Notes under the pieces: generated by a model
The model's input: the letters and a program-made list of their open reading frames with translations, nothing else
Databases searched by the model: none
Told to the model about the DNA's origin: nothing
Assembly: GCA_965367295.1 (NCBI GenBank)
Contig: CBDUHN010000030.1
Coordinates: 1 to 41,655 of the forward strand
Length of the DNA stretch: 41,655 nt
Direction: 5' to 3'
Origin: JAIVHA01 sp965367295
Lineage (GTDB): Bacteria > Pseudomonadota > Gammaproteobacteria > DSM-19610
Shown here: positions 16,075 through 24,094 of the stretch, one piece after another
Numbering within the stretch: position 1 is the stretch's first letter
Layout: each line of letters begins with the position of its first letter
Translations under genes and position numbers: made by a program

Positions 16075-18342
16075 CTACTTGCCGGCCCGCACCAGGCCAC
16101 CCAGTCCCGCCTGTTCCAGCGCCACGGAAAGATGGGCGCGAATGGATGCCGGATCCTCGAAATCCTTCAGTTCCTCATACAGTTCGCGGGCCCGGGCCTG
16201 GGTGAAGCTGCGAATCACCCATTTCACCCGTGGCAGACTGGCGGCACTCATACTCAGACTGTCCACCCCCAGCCCCAGCAGCAGCAGTGCAGCGGCAGGA
16301 TCACCAGCCATTTCGCCACAGACACTGACCGGCTTGCCGTATTTGCGCGCGCCATCCAGTACCTGGCGCAGCGCGCCGAGTACCGAGGGATGCAGGGTGT
16401 CGTAGAGAGAAGCCACGCGGGAGTTATTACGATCCACCGCCAGCAGGTACTGGGTCAGGTCGTTGGTGCCAACGGAAAAGAAATCCACCCGTTTGGCCAG
16501 TGCCTCCACCTGGTATACCACTGACGGCACCTCGATCATGATCCCGATCTCAGGCATTTGCAGCGTCGTTTCGCCGTCTTCAACGATCTCCGTATAGGCG
16601 CGCCGGATCAAGCCCATGGCAGCATCCACTTCCGCGATCGTGCTCACCATCGGCAGCAGCAACCTGGCGTTATTGAGCCCCAGGCTGGCCTTCATGATGG
16701 CGCGCAACTGGGTGAGGAAAATTTCCGGGTGGTCGAGGGAAATGCGGATACCACGCCAGCCAAGAAAGGGGTTGTCCTCGATGACGGGGAAATAGGGCAG
16801 TGCCTTGTCGCCACCCACGTCCAGGGTGCGCAGGGTCACCGGCCACGGTGCAAAGGCCTCCAGCACATGGCGATAGATGCGCCGCTGCTCCTCCTCGCCG
16901 GGAAAGCGGTCGCGGATCATGAACGGGACTTCGGTGCGATACAGCCCAACGCCTTCCGCGCCGCTACGCAACGATGGTGCGATATCAGAACGCAGACCGG
17001 TGTTGGCCAGCAGCGGCACCCGCACCCCGTCGAGGGTTTCCGAGGGCAGTTCCACCAGTTCCCGCAGCTCGGCAGTCAGCTCCGCTTCTTCCGCCTCCAG
17101 GCGCCGGAATTCCTCGCGCACCGTCTCGGACGGTTTGACGAACACCCGGCCCCAGTAGCCATCGGCGATCAGTTCCTGACCCTCCAGCCGACCGACCGGC
17201 AGGTCCTCCACGCCCATGACCGCAGGAATTCCCAGTGCCCGCGCCAGGATGGCCACATGGGAGGTGCTGGAACCGCGCGCGGAGATCACGCCGACCAGCG
17301 CCTCCGCCGGAACCTCGGCCAGCTGTCCGGCGCTGATTTCCTCACCCACCAGGATGGTGCGCGGATACGCCATATCCGGTTCCGGCTCCTGCGGCTGCAG
17401 CTGAGCCAGCAAGCGATGGCCGAGGTCCCGGACATCGCTAGCGCGCTCCCGCATGTAGGCATCGTCCATGTTCTCGAACAGGCGCACGTGCTCGATGATG
17501 GTATCGCGCAGCGCACCCTGCGCCCAGTTACCCGCGTGAATGCGGGCCACCGTATTATTGACCAGGCTGTCACTGCCCAGCATCAATGCCAGGGCATCGA
17601 ACAGGGCCAGGTCCTCGCGCGGCAGCTTGGAAGCCATGGAAGCGGACAGGGCCCGCAGTTCGTCCTGCACCGCCTGTACCGCGGCACGGAACCGCGTCAC
17701 TTCGGTGGCTGGTTCCTGGATATCCCGATCCGGGATGGATTTCAGATCCATCGGCGGATACACCACCCGCGCCCGGCCCAATGCCACCCCCGGCGCGCCT
17801 GGCAGGCCCTTGAGATTGAAACGCTCGGTGCCGTGATCCTCCAGTAGCTGGTCGATCTCACCGCTGGCATCGGCGTGACTGATGGCCCCGGACAGCTGGG
17901 CCGCCAGCGTCATCAGGAAAGTTTCATCGTCATCGGAAAACCGGCAGGCCTCGCGCTTGCGCACCACCAGCACACCGAGCACCTTGCGATGCTGTATAAC
18001 CGGCACCCCGAGAAAACCCCGGTACACCTCCTCTCCGGTTCCCAGCGCAAGTGCATAGCGGGGATGGTCGGCGGCATTCTCCAGGTTCTTGGGTTCCTCG
18101 CGCTCGGCCACTACGCTCACCAATCCCGTGCCGAAAGCCAGCTTCACTTGCCGCACGGCGCTCTGCCGGTACCCCTCGGTAGCCATGAGCACATACTGCT
18201 CGCGTTCATAATCGGTGAGGTAAACGGAACAGACGTCCACGCCCATGGCCGCCTTGATCTGGGTGACGATGATCCGCAACGCCTCCTGCAGGTTCGGCGC
18301 CGCATTCACCTTCTGAATGATACGACGCAGCGTATCCAGCAT
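16075..18342 (-). CDS. ptsP: PTS enzyme I-Ntr (GAF-PEP phosphotransferase)
   Basis: EI-Ntr starts the nitrogen-related phosphotransfer chain, moving phosphate from PEP to NPr and on to EIIA-Ntr; it regulates metabolism rather than sugar transport. The 755 residues contain an N-terminal GAF domain (about 17-155), the enzyme I N-terminal region with the phosphorylated H362 (GSSTSHVAILA), and the PEP-binding barrel with the catalytic cysteine in PVSVCGEMAGD. It lies 57 bases behind rppH, a pairing also known in E. coli and Pseudomonas. No other PTS-Ntr gene is in the window. Confidence 0.96.
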   Translation of the reverse strand: MLDTLRRIIQKVNAAPNLQEALRIIVTQIKAAMGVDVCSVYLTDYEREQYVLMATEGYRQSAVRQVKLAFGTGLVSVVAEREEPKNLENAADHPRYALALGTGEEVYRGFLGVPVIQHRKVLGVLVVRKREACRFSDDDETFLMTLAAQLSGAISHADASGEIDQLLEDHGTERFNLKGLPGAPGVALGRARVVYPPMDLKSIPDRDIQEPATEVTRFRAAVQAVQDELRALSASMASKLPREDLALFDALALMLGSDSLVNNTVARIHAGNWAQGALRDTIIEHVRLFENMDDAYMRERASDVRDLGHRLLAQLQPQEPEPDMAYPRTILVGEEISAGQLAEVPAEALVGVISARGSSTSHVAILARALGIPAVMGVEDLPVGRLEGQELIADGYWGRVFVKPSETVREEFRRLEAEEAELTAELRELVELPSETLDGVRVPLLANTGLRSDIAPSLRSGAEGVGLYRTEVPFMIRDRFPGEEEQRRIYRHVLEAFAPWPVTLRTLDVGGDKALPYFPVIEDNPFLGWRGIRISLDHPEIFLTQLRAIMKASLGLNNARLLLPMVSTIAEVDAAMGLIRRAYTEIVEDGETTLQMPEIGIMIEVPSVVYQVEALAKRVDFFSVGTNDLTQYLLAVDRNNSRVASLYDTLHPSVLGALRQVLDGARKYGKPVSVCGEMAGDPAAALLLLGLGVDSLSMSAASLPRVKWVIRSFTQARARELYEELKDFEDPASIRAHLSVALEQAGLGGLVRAGK

Positions 18343-18399
18343 TACAAGGGGTCCCTTAGGCTGCGCACAAAGGAGCGCGTAAAAAAAACGGGGGCGGAA

Positions 18400-18912
18400 T
18401 CAACGACTGGCGGAACGACGGGGCGGTAGCGGCACACCCTCCGGAAATACCAGCGGCGCCAGTTCATTCAGGGCACGCTTGTAGACATCGCGCTTGAAGG
18501 ACACCACTTCCCGCAAGGGGTGCCAGTAGTCCACCCAGCGCCAGTGGTCAAATTCCGGCTTATCGGTACGGTCGAGACAGACATCCGCTTCATTCCCCAG
18601 CAGGCGCAACATGAACCAGACCTGCTTCTGACCGATGCAGACCGGCTTGCGGTAACGGCGAATGAGTCGATCGGGCAGCTGATAACGCAGCCAGCCACGG
18701 GTCGAACCAAGCACCGCCACATGCTGTGCGCAGAGGCCGACCTCCTCTTCCAGCTCGCGGTACATCGCCTGTTCGGGGGTTTCCTGGCGTTGAATGCCCC
18801 CCTGCGGGAACTGCCAGGCATTCTGACGAATGCGGCGCGCCCACAATAGCTGCCCGTCCTGATTGGTCAGGATGATGCCGACATTGGGGCGATATCCATC
18901 AGTATCAATCAC
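18400..18912 (-). CDS. rppH: RNA pyrophosphohydrolase
   Basis: RppH removes pyrophosphate from the 5' end of primary transcripts and so triggers RNase E-dependent decay. The product has 170 residues. The N-terminus MIDTDGYRPNVGIIL is almost the E. coli sequence, and a full Nudix box (38-60) has the G-x5-E-x7-REUxEExGU pattern with E53, E56 and E57. This fixes the start at the GTG at 18910-18912; a longer frame upstream has no family support. It leads the rppH-ptsP unit and is divergent from the HAD hydrolase gene, as in Pseudomonas. Confidence 0.96.
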   Translation of the reverse strand: MIDTDGYRPNVGIILTNQDGQLLWARRIRQNAWQFPQGGIQRQETPEQAMYRELEEEVGLCAQHVAVLGSTRGWLRYQLPDRLIRRYRKPVCIGQKQVWFMLRLLGNEADVCLDRTDKPEFDHWRWVDYWHPLREVVSFKRDVYKRALNELAPLVFPEGVPLPPRRSASR

Positions 18913-19071
18913 TTGGAACAACCTAACAGAGGATCTCGAACGTTGTCTCATTGTTGCACAGGGCATGGAGGAGGGCAAATATCCACAGGGTTGTCACGGC
19001 GGCTGCGTTTACCTTTGCCGCCCCGCCCACTATTCTGTCCGGCCATTTGCACCACCACCGGGAGATGCACC

Positions 19072-19728
19072 GTGAGCCTTGCCCTGTTTGACCTGGACAA
19101 TACCCTGCTGAATGGCGACAGCGATTATCTCTGGGGCCAGTTTCTGGCCGAGCATGGCATTGTCGACGGCGAGCAGTACGAGGCCCGCAACCAGCATTTC
19201 TATGACCAGTACAAGGCCGGCACCCTCGACATCCTGGAGTTCCTGCGCTTCCAGCTCAAGCCGCTGGCCGACCATGAGCCGGAACAGTTGTACCGCTGGC
19301 GCGACCAGTACCTGCAGGAAAAGATCCAGCCCATCCTGCAGACCAGGGCGCAGGCCCTGCTCGACGAGCACCGCGCCCAGGGCCACGAACTGGTGATCAT
19401 CACCGCCACCAACCGCTTCATCACCGCCCCCATCGCCGAGCTCTACGGGGTCACCCACCTGATCGCCACCGAGCCGGAGATGCGCGACGGCCGCTATACC
19501 GGCGCAGTTACCGACACACCCTGCTTCCAGGCTGGCAAGGTGACGCGCCTGCAAGCGTGGCTCGATGCCCACCGGCAGAACCTGTCCGCCAGCTGGTTCT
19601 ACAGTGATTCCCATAACGACCTGCCGCTGCTGGAACAGGTCACCCACCCCGTCGCCGTCGATCCCGACGATACCCTGAAGGCGCACGCCCACACCCGGGG
19701 CTGGCCTGTCATCAGCCTGCGCGACTAA
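19072..19728 (+). CDS. HAD-IB family phosphatase
   Basis: A 218-residue SerB-like haloacid dehalogenase hydrolase. Motif I is DLDNT (D7, D9), the cap is helical, motif II is IITATN, and motif IV is SDSHNDLPLL, so all metal and phosphate ligands are there. The substrate is a phosphomonoester that I cannot name. The start is the GTG at 19072, preceded by GGGAG; this puts the catalytic aspartates at the usual distance from the N-terminus. It ends 20 bases before btuC and could be cotranscribed with it. Its position opposite rppH is conserved in Pseudomonas. Confidence 0.9.
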   Translation: MSLALFDLDNTLLNGDSDYLWGQFLAEHGIVDGEQYEARNQHFYDQYKAGTLDILEFLRFQLKPLADHEPEQLYRWRDQYLQEKIQPILQTRAQALLDEHRAQGHELVIITATNRFITAPIAELYGVTHLIATEPEMRDGRYTGAVTDTPCFQAGKVTRLQAWLDAHRQNLSASWFYSDSHNDLPLLEQVTHPVAVDPDDTLKAHAHTRGWPVISLRD

Positions 19729-19748
19729 GCCGGGACGCAACTTCGCCC

Positions 19749-20723
19749 ATGAACCGCAACCGGCTGCTGCTATCCCTGCTGGGGCTGCTGGGATTGCTGG
19801 CCCTGCTGCACGGGCTGTCCACCGGCAGCCTGGCACTGGACTGGCGGGCGCTGCTGGCCGGTCTGCGGCAACAGGACACACTGGCGACCCAGGTGGTCTG
19901 GGAGTTACGGCTGCCACGGGTGCTCGCGGCCTTTATCACCGGCGGCCTGCTGGCGCTGGCCGGCGCCCTGATGCAGGTACTGCTGCGCAATCCGCTGGCC
20001 GATCCCTATGTGCTGGGCATTTCCGGCGGCGCGGCGACCGGGGTGCTGGGCGCCATGCTGCTCGGGCTCGGTGGCCTGTGGCTGCAGGGGGCGGCCTTCG
20101 GTGGCGCCTTCGGCACCATGCTGCTGGTGTTCGCCCTCGCCCATGGCCGCGGCAGCTGGACCCCGGCACGCCTGCTGCTCACTGGTGTGGTGGTAGCCGC
20201 CGGCTGGGGGGCGGTGATCGGCCTGCTGCTGAGCCTGAGCCCCGACGCCACCCTGCGCGGCATGCTCTTCTGGCTGATGGGCGATCTCAGCAATGCCCGA
20301 CCCACGTTCATGAGTACCGGTATCCTGCTGCTCGGCCTGCTGGCCAGCCTGCTGCTCGCCCGACCGCTGAACCTGCTGACGGGTGGTGAACTGCAGGCCG
20401 CTGCCCTCGGCGTGGAAGTCAGGCGCGTGCGCTATGCGATCTACCTGCTCGCCTCACTGCTGGCCGGTAGCGCCGTGACCCTGGCCGGCAGCATCGGCTT
20501 CATCGGCCTGGTCACCCCCCACCTGGTCCGCCTGCTCGGAGCACGGGATCACCGCCTGCTGCTGCCCGCCTCAGTGCTGCTCGGCGGCACCCTGCTGACC
20601 GTGGCCGACACCCTGTCGCGCAGCCTGTTCGCGCCTCGGCAACTCCCCGTCGGCGTGGTCACGGCCCTGATCGGTGTGCCACTGTTCCTCTATCTGCTGC
20701 AACGCGGCAGGACGCTGCGATGA
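19749..20723 (+). CDS. btuC: FecCD-type ABC permease, probable BtuC
   Basis: A 324-residue inner-membrane permease with about ten helices and the family signature GALMQVLLRNPLADPYVLGISGGA. FecCD permeases carry cobalamin, heme or ferric siderophores with a dedicated binding protein. I call it BtuC because the window also has btuB, btuF, an adenosyltransferase and cobQ, but the sequence alone does not exclude iron. Its stop overlaps the ATP-binding gene by four bases (ATGA). No riboswitch precedes it. It starts 20 bases after the HAD phosphatase gene with no clear ribosome-binding site. Confidence 0.85.
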   Translation: MNRNRLLLSLLGLLGLLALLHGLSTGSLALDWRALLAGLRQQDTLATQVVWELRLPRVLAAFITGGLLALAGALMQVLLRNPLADPYVLGISGGAATGVLGAMLLGLGGLWLQGAAFGGAFGTMLLVFALAHGRGSWTPARLLLTGVVVAAGWGAVIGLLLSLSPDATLRGMLFWLMGDLSNARPTFMSTGILLLGLLASLLLARPLNLLTGGELQAAALGVEVRRVRYAIYLLASLLAGSAVTLAGSIGFIGLVTPHLVRLLGARDHRLLLPASVLLGGTLLTVADTLSRSLFAPRQLPVGVVTALIGVPLFLYLLQRGRTLR

Positions 20724-21493
20724 GCAGCACGGTACTGTCCGCCCGCCGGCTGTCCCTGCAGATCGGGAGTCGCACCCTGGTCAGTGGACTCGACCTCGAT
20801 ATCCGGCCTGGCGAATGCTGGTGCATCCTCGGCCGCAACGGCTCCGGCAAAACCACCCTGTTGCATACCCTGGCCGGACTGCGCAGCCCGGACAGCGGCA
20901 ATGTGGTATTGAATGACGCCCCCATCGCCCGCCAGTCGCGTCACCAGATTGCCCGCCAGCTCGGCCTGCTGAGCCAGGATCACGAGGATGTGTTTCCCGC
21001 CACCGTGCTGCAGACCGCACTCATGGGCCGCCACCCGCATCTTTCCCCCTGGGCCTGGGAAAGTGACACCGATATCGCCCTGGCCCGCGAGGCATTACAG
21101 CAGGTCGGCCTGGAGGCACTGCAGGAACGCGAAGTCACCACCCTCTCCGGTGGCGAGCGCCGCCGCCTGGGCATCGCCACCCTGCTTTGCCAGGACCCGC
21201 AATTCCTGCTGCTCGACGAACCGACCAATCATCTCGACCTGCACCATCAGATCGATGTGCTGCAAGGGCTGGTGAACCTGGCCCGTGAACACAACAAGGC
21301 GCTGGTGATGGTGCTGCATGATGTGAATCTGGCCAGCCGCTTCTGCGACCATGCACTGCTGCTGTTTGACGATGGTCCGTCGCTGGTCGGCAGTGCCACT
21401 GAACTGTTCAATGAACACAACCTGGGTCGATTGTACGGACACCCGATGCGACGGCTTGCGGAACCGCCACAAGGAATCTGGATACCGGAGTAG
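20720..21493 (+). CDS. btuD: ABC transporter ATP-binding protein, probable BtuD
   Basis: A 257-residue ATPase of the FecE/BtuD type. It has Walker A GRNGSGKTT (38-46), the signature LSGGE (142-146) and Walker B LLLDEPTNHLD (163-173), all intact. It powers the permease encoded just upstream, with which it overlaps by four bases. The assignment to cobalamin depends on context: BtuF lies at 28875-29765, separated by an unrelated minus-strand block and the btuB unit. The 3' side contains two inverted copies of a palindromic repeat. Confidence 0.86.
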   Translation: MSSTVLSARRLSLQIGSRTLVSGLDLDIRPGECWCILGRNGSGKTTLLHTLAGLRSPDSGNVVLNDAPIARQSRHQIARQLGLLSQDHEDVFPATVLQTALMGRHPHLSPWAWESDTDIALAREALQQVGLEALQEREVTTLSGGERRRLGIATLLCQDPQFLLLDEPTNHLDLHHQIDVLQGLVNLAREHNKALVMVLHDVNLASRFCDHALLLFDDGPSLVGSATELFNEHNLGRLYGHPMRRLAEPPQGIWIPE

Positions 21494-21604
21494 GCACCAT
21501 TAACACTGGCCCTGATTTCAGTGCTGCAGCCGTTTACCTTCAGGGCATACAAAAGCATTGGCATTTCCGCACGATCGCTGCCGGTAGTTAGCGATCCTTT
21601 GGGG

Positions 21605-21680
21605 GTGCGAATTTATTCGCACGTCTTTCCCTTTGCAGCACACCGAACCATATTGTCCGAATAAATTCGGACCCACAGGT
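21605..21680. repeat. pair of REP-like palindromes in inverted orientation
   Basis: Two 18-mers, GTGCGAATTTATTCGCAC (21605-21622) and GTCCGAATAAATTCGGAC (21655-21672), each form an 8 bp stem. The first has a TT centre and the second AA, so they face each other, as in paired REP elements; the second continues with CCACAGGT. They sit between the convergent genes btuD and tetR, where they could also limit transcription. Related copies lie at 28776 and 41413. Confidence 0.8.
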
Positions 21681-21696
21681 CATTTATTGCCATGGC

Positions 21697-22305
21697 TCAC
21701 GGCACAGGCAGCCCCACCGCACGCACGAACAGTTTCACCAGGTGTTCCACCAGCGCATCGAGGCTGTAGTCACGGTAGCGCTCCGCCTGGTAGATGCACT
21801 TGGCATACAGTGCCTCGCGCACCATGCCCTGGAACATCAGGCTGCAGACCCGCGCATTGACCGGTGCCAGCGCCCCCTCCTGAACCAGGTTGTTCAACCC
21901 GTATTCGATGTAATCGGCGAAAGGTCGCCAACGGTATTCGAAAAAGGAACGCGCCGCCTCACTGCCCTCCAGGGCGGCATGCATTTCCATGCGCAAGTAG
22001 TCAGGGTCACGGCTGACGCTGTTCACATAGAGCCGTGCCATGCGCAGCAGCAGGCCGGTGAAATCATCGGGCCCCTTTACCACCAGCTCCACGTAGCTTT
22101 CGCGCCGACAGGCTATCTCGCCCAGTACCGACTCGTACAGGGCCTGCTTGGAATCGAAATGCCGGTAAAGAATCGCCGGGCTGATGCCCAGTCGCCCGGC
22201 GATCTCGTCCACCGATACACCGTGATAGCCCTTGTCGGCGAACAGCACCTTGGCGACGGCGAGAATGGAGGCCTTGCGTTCGGCAGCCTTGAGACGCTTG
22301 GTCAT
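21697..22305 (-). CDS. TetR/AcrR family regulator
   Basis: A one-component repressor of about 202 residues. The N-terminal helix-turn-helix covers roughly residues 8-55 (VSVDEIAGRLGISPAILYRHFDSKQALYESVL), followed by an all-helical ligand and dimerisation domain. The ligand is unknown. I start it at the ATG at 22303-22305 (MTKRLKAAERKA); the frame extends 12 codons further upstream without a ribosome-binding site. It follows tusA on the same strand by 134 bases. A palindromic operator-like site in front of tusA (22691-22706) is a candidate target. Confidence 0.88.
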   Translation of the reverse strand: MTKRLKAAERKASILAVAKVLFADKGYHGVSVDEIAGRLGISPAILYRHFDSKQALYESVLGEIACRRESYVELVVKGPDDFTGLLLRMARLYVNSVSRDPDYLRMEMHAALEGSEAARSFFEYRWRPFADYIEYGLNNLVQEGALAPVNARVCSLMFQGMVREALYAKCIYQAERYRDYSLDALVEHLVKLFVRAVGLPVP

Positions 22306-22439
22306 GGTCGGGTAACAGACTCCCGGTTGATCAGCCGGCATAGCTGCGGGTGCGGGTCATCCGCTCCCGGGGTTCTGTTCAGCCCCGCGGTATGGGAGGC
22401 GTTCCTGGCGTCACTATCCCACACCGCGAGGCGTCCGCC

Positions 22440-22670
22440 TCAGTGCTTGCGGATGAAAAAGGTGAACTCGCCGGCACCTTCCTGGGAAGACATCAGCTCA
22501 TTTCCGGTCTGCTTGCAGAAGGCCTCAAAATCCTTCACCGAACCGGGATCGGTGGCGATGATCTTAAGCACCTGGCCGGCACCAAGGGAGTTGATACTTT
22601 TCTTCGCCCGCAGAATGGGCAACGGGCAGTTCAGCCCACGGGCGTCGAGTTCCTGGTCGAATGCAGACAT
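22440..22670 (-). CDS. tusA: TusA-family sulfur carrier protein
   Basis: A 76-residue sulfur carrier with the family motif RGLNCPLPIL, the active cysteine being C15 of the CPxP helix start. TusA proteins pass persulfide sulfur for tRNA thiolation, molybdenum cofactor synthesis, or, in sulfur oxidisers, to the Dsr/Hdr-like oxidation system. Which of these applies cannot be told here, as no dsrE, hdr or rhodanese gene adjoins it. AAAGGAGAGG precedes the ATG. The promoter region carries a TetR-type palindrome and the next gene on the same strand encodes a TetR regulator, an unusual setting for a housekeeping tusA. Confidence 0.9.
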   Translation of the reverse strand: MSAFDQELDARGLNCPLPILRAKKSINSLGAGQVLKIIATDPGSVKDFEAFCKQTGNELMSSQEGAGEFTFFIRKH

Positions 22671-22690
22671 GGCACCTCTCCTTTATGTAA

Positions 22691-22706
22691 GTAAACGTTC
22701 ATTTAC
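22691..22706. promoter_or_regulatory. operator-like imperfect palindrome upstream of tusA
   Basis: GTAAACGTTCATTTAC has 5 bp outer arms (GTAAA / TTTAC) and a matching inner G/C pair. It lies 21 bases upstream of the tusA start codon, where a repressor would block transcription. Size and base content fit TetR-family operators, and two TetR genes are within 1.3 kb. No binding is demonstrated. Confidence 0.5.
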
Positions 22707-22839
22707 AATAATCCCCGAAAGCAGGGCTGTCAAGCGGGTGGTGTACGTCAAATACATAGATGGGAAGGCAGTACCGGGAAGCTCGCAGTAGAGGTAATGC
22801 TGGATCCCGGCCTGTACCCCAGGGGCACTTTACCGTTCG

Positions 22840-22859
22840 CCCCCCCCGGGGGGGGGGGG
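22840..22859. repeat. C8-G12 homopolymer palindrome
   Basis: Eight C (22840-22847) run directly into twelve G (22848-22859) in the gap between the unknown gene at 22898-23335 and the tusA promoter. It can form an eight-pair all-GC hairpin on either strand and is prone to slippage. With the A9G13 run at 1076 it is one of two long G tracts in the window. Confidence 0.9.
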
Positions 22860-22897
22860 CGCAATGACAGCGGTTGCAGGTGAAACCAGGCAGCGCG

Positions 22898-23335
22898 CTA
22901 GGAGGCAAACAGCCGTTTCCACCAGCGCCGGCGGTTGCCCGGCAGGGGCGCGGCCACCTGCAGATCCACCGGCGGAATCTTGGATAGAATCCAGCCTGGC
23001 AGCGGTGGGTTGTCACTGAAGCCGCAGGACACCCCCAGGTTATTGGGGTCGAAGATCTTCACGAAACCAGGCGCCTCGAAGCTGTCGGCGTAGACGATGC
23101 CGCAGTAATCCTCATCATGTTCGCGCCGCAGCAGTTCATCCACCTGGGTGATGAAGTGCAACAGTTCCTGCGCGCCCACCGGCTCACTCGGCGGCGCCTC
23201 GCCCACGGCATAGAGATACCAGCCACCATCGGCGTCGGCCCGCAGGGTATCCCACAGGGCATCCAGCTGCGGCCAGCGCAGCACACCGGAAAAACTGCCG
23301 CGAAACGCGGTGCGAAAATCGGTTTCAGTCATCAT
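22898..23335 (-). CDS. hypothetical protein next to tusA
   Basis: A protein of about 145 residues that I do not recognise. It is soluble, acidic in its first two thirds, rich in W and P, with a basic end (GNRRRWWKRLFAS). The middle reads YCGIVYADSFEAPGFVKIFDPNNLGVSCG and contains two cysteines; GWILSKIPPVDL follows. No signal peptide or membrane segment is seen. The start is one of two adjacent ATG codons (23333-23335 or 23330-23332). It lies between a TetR gene and tusA on the same strand. Codon use is like that of its neighbours, so it is probably a real gene. Confidence 0.7.
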   Translation of the reverse strand: MMTETDFRTAFRGSFSGVLRWPQLDALWDTLRADADGGWYLYAVGEAPPSEPVGAQELLHFITQVDELLRREHDEDYCGIVYADSFEAPGFVKIFDPNNLGVSCGFSDNPPLPGWILSKIPPVDLQVAAPLPGNRRRWWKRLFAS

Positions 23336-23421
23336 CAGACACACACTCGAAGTGGATACTTCCCATCAGGCCGGAGCGCAGGATTTGCCCACACCGCCTC
23401 CGCAGTCATCGCCATCTTCCT

Positions 23422-23994
23422 CTACAGGCTGTCGATCCAGTCACGCAGCCGGTTGGCCTCCTTGCGCAACAGGCTGGTATCGTCCATGGCGTTGGCCAGC
23501 AGGCTGGCCCCCTGGCTGGCGGCCAGCAGGTGCAATGCGTATTCCTGCGCACTGCGACCGCAACCCAGAGCCAGGAATTGCTTCTTCAGCCAGTCACGGA
23601 ACAGCGCGAACATCTCCCGCGCCTGCGACTGCTGCTGCAACTGGGTTTTGCCCAGTTCCACGTTCAGCGACCCCATGGGGCAGCCATAGCGCAGGATATC
23701 CGCCTCTTCGTTGTGCAGGATCTGCACATAGCGTTTGAGACGATCACGCGGTTCGGGAATGGTCTGCTCCCATTCCCCGAGCATGGCACGAATGCCCGCC
23801 ATGCGATAATCCACCACGGCTTCCAGGATCTCGTCCTTGGAACGGAAGTAATAATAGAAATTGCCGCGCGGTACCCCGGCTACCTCCGCGATATCGCTGA
23901 AGGAGGTCTGGTTGTAGCCGCGCTGATAGAACAGCTGGTTCGCCGCCTCGACGATCTGCTGCCGCAACTCCTGTCCTTTGCGTTTGAGTGCCAT
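23422..23994 (-). CDS. TetR/AcrR family regulator (NemR-like)
   Basis: A 190-residue repressor. The DNA-binding domain spans about residues 10-57, with TSFSDIAEVAGVPRGNFYYYFRSKDEIL as helix-turn-helix. The C-terminal domain resembles that of NemR/AcuR-type regulators and carries cysteines (C105 in YGCPMGSL) that could sense electrophiles, although this is inference. It is 100 bases downstream of the SDR-like gene on the same strand. The perfect 18 bp palindrome upstream of that gene (25151-25168) is its most likely operator. Confidence 0.88.
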   Translation of the reverse strand: MALKRKGQELRQQIVEAANQLFYQRGYNQTSFSDIAEVAGVPRGNFYYYFRSKDEILEAVVDYRMAGIRAMLGEWEQTIPEPRDRLKRYVQILHNEEADILRYGCPMGSLNVELGKTQLQQQSQAREMFALFRDWLKKQFLALGCGRSAQEYALHLLAASQGASLLANAMDDTSLLRKEANRLRDWIDSL

Positions 23995-24094
23995 AGTGCT
24001 GGCCTGACCTGCGAGGCCACCATTGTACCGGCCTACCCGGCTGAGTGGTATGCATGCCCGATCGCAACCTCAGGCTGTCTGCGCAACCGGCCAT

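Noticed and set aside
16558..17847. A 429-codon open frame on plus inside ptsP
   Set aside because: It is antisense to a full-length ptsP with intact catalytic motifs. The translation is low-complexity, rich in H, R and Q, and matches no family.
21742..22791. A 349-codon open frame on plus across tetR and tusA
   Set aside because: It covers two well-supported minus-strand genes and their intergenic gap, and has no family resemblance.
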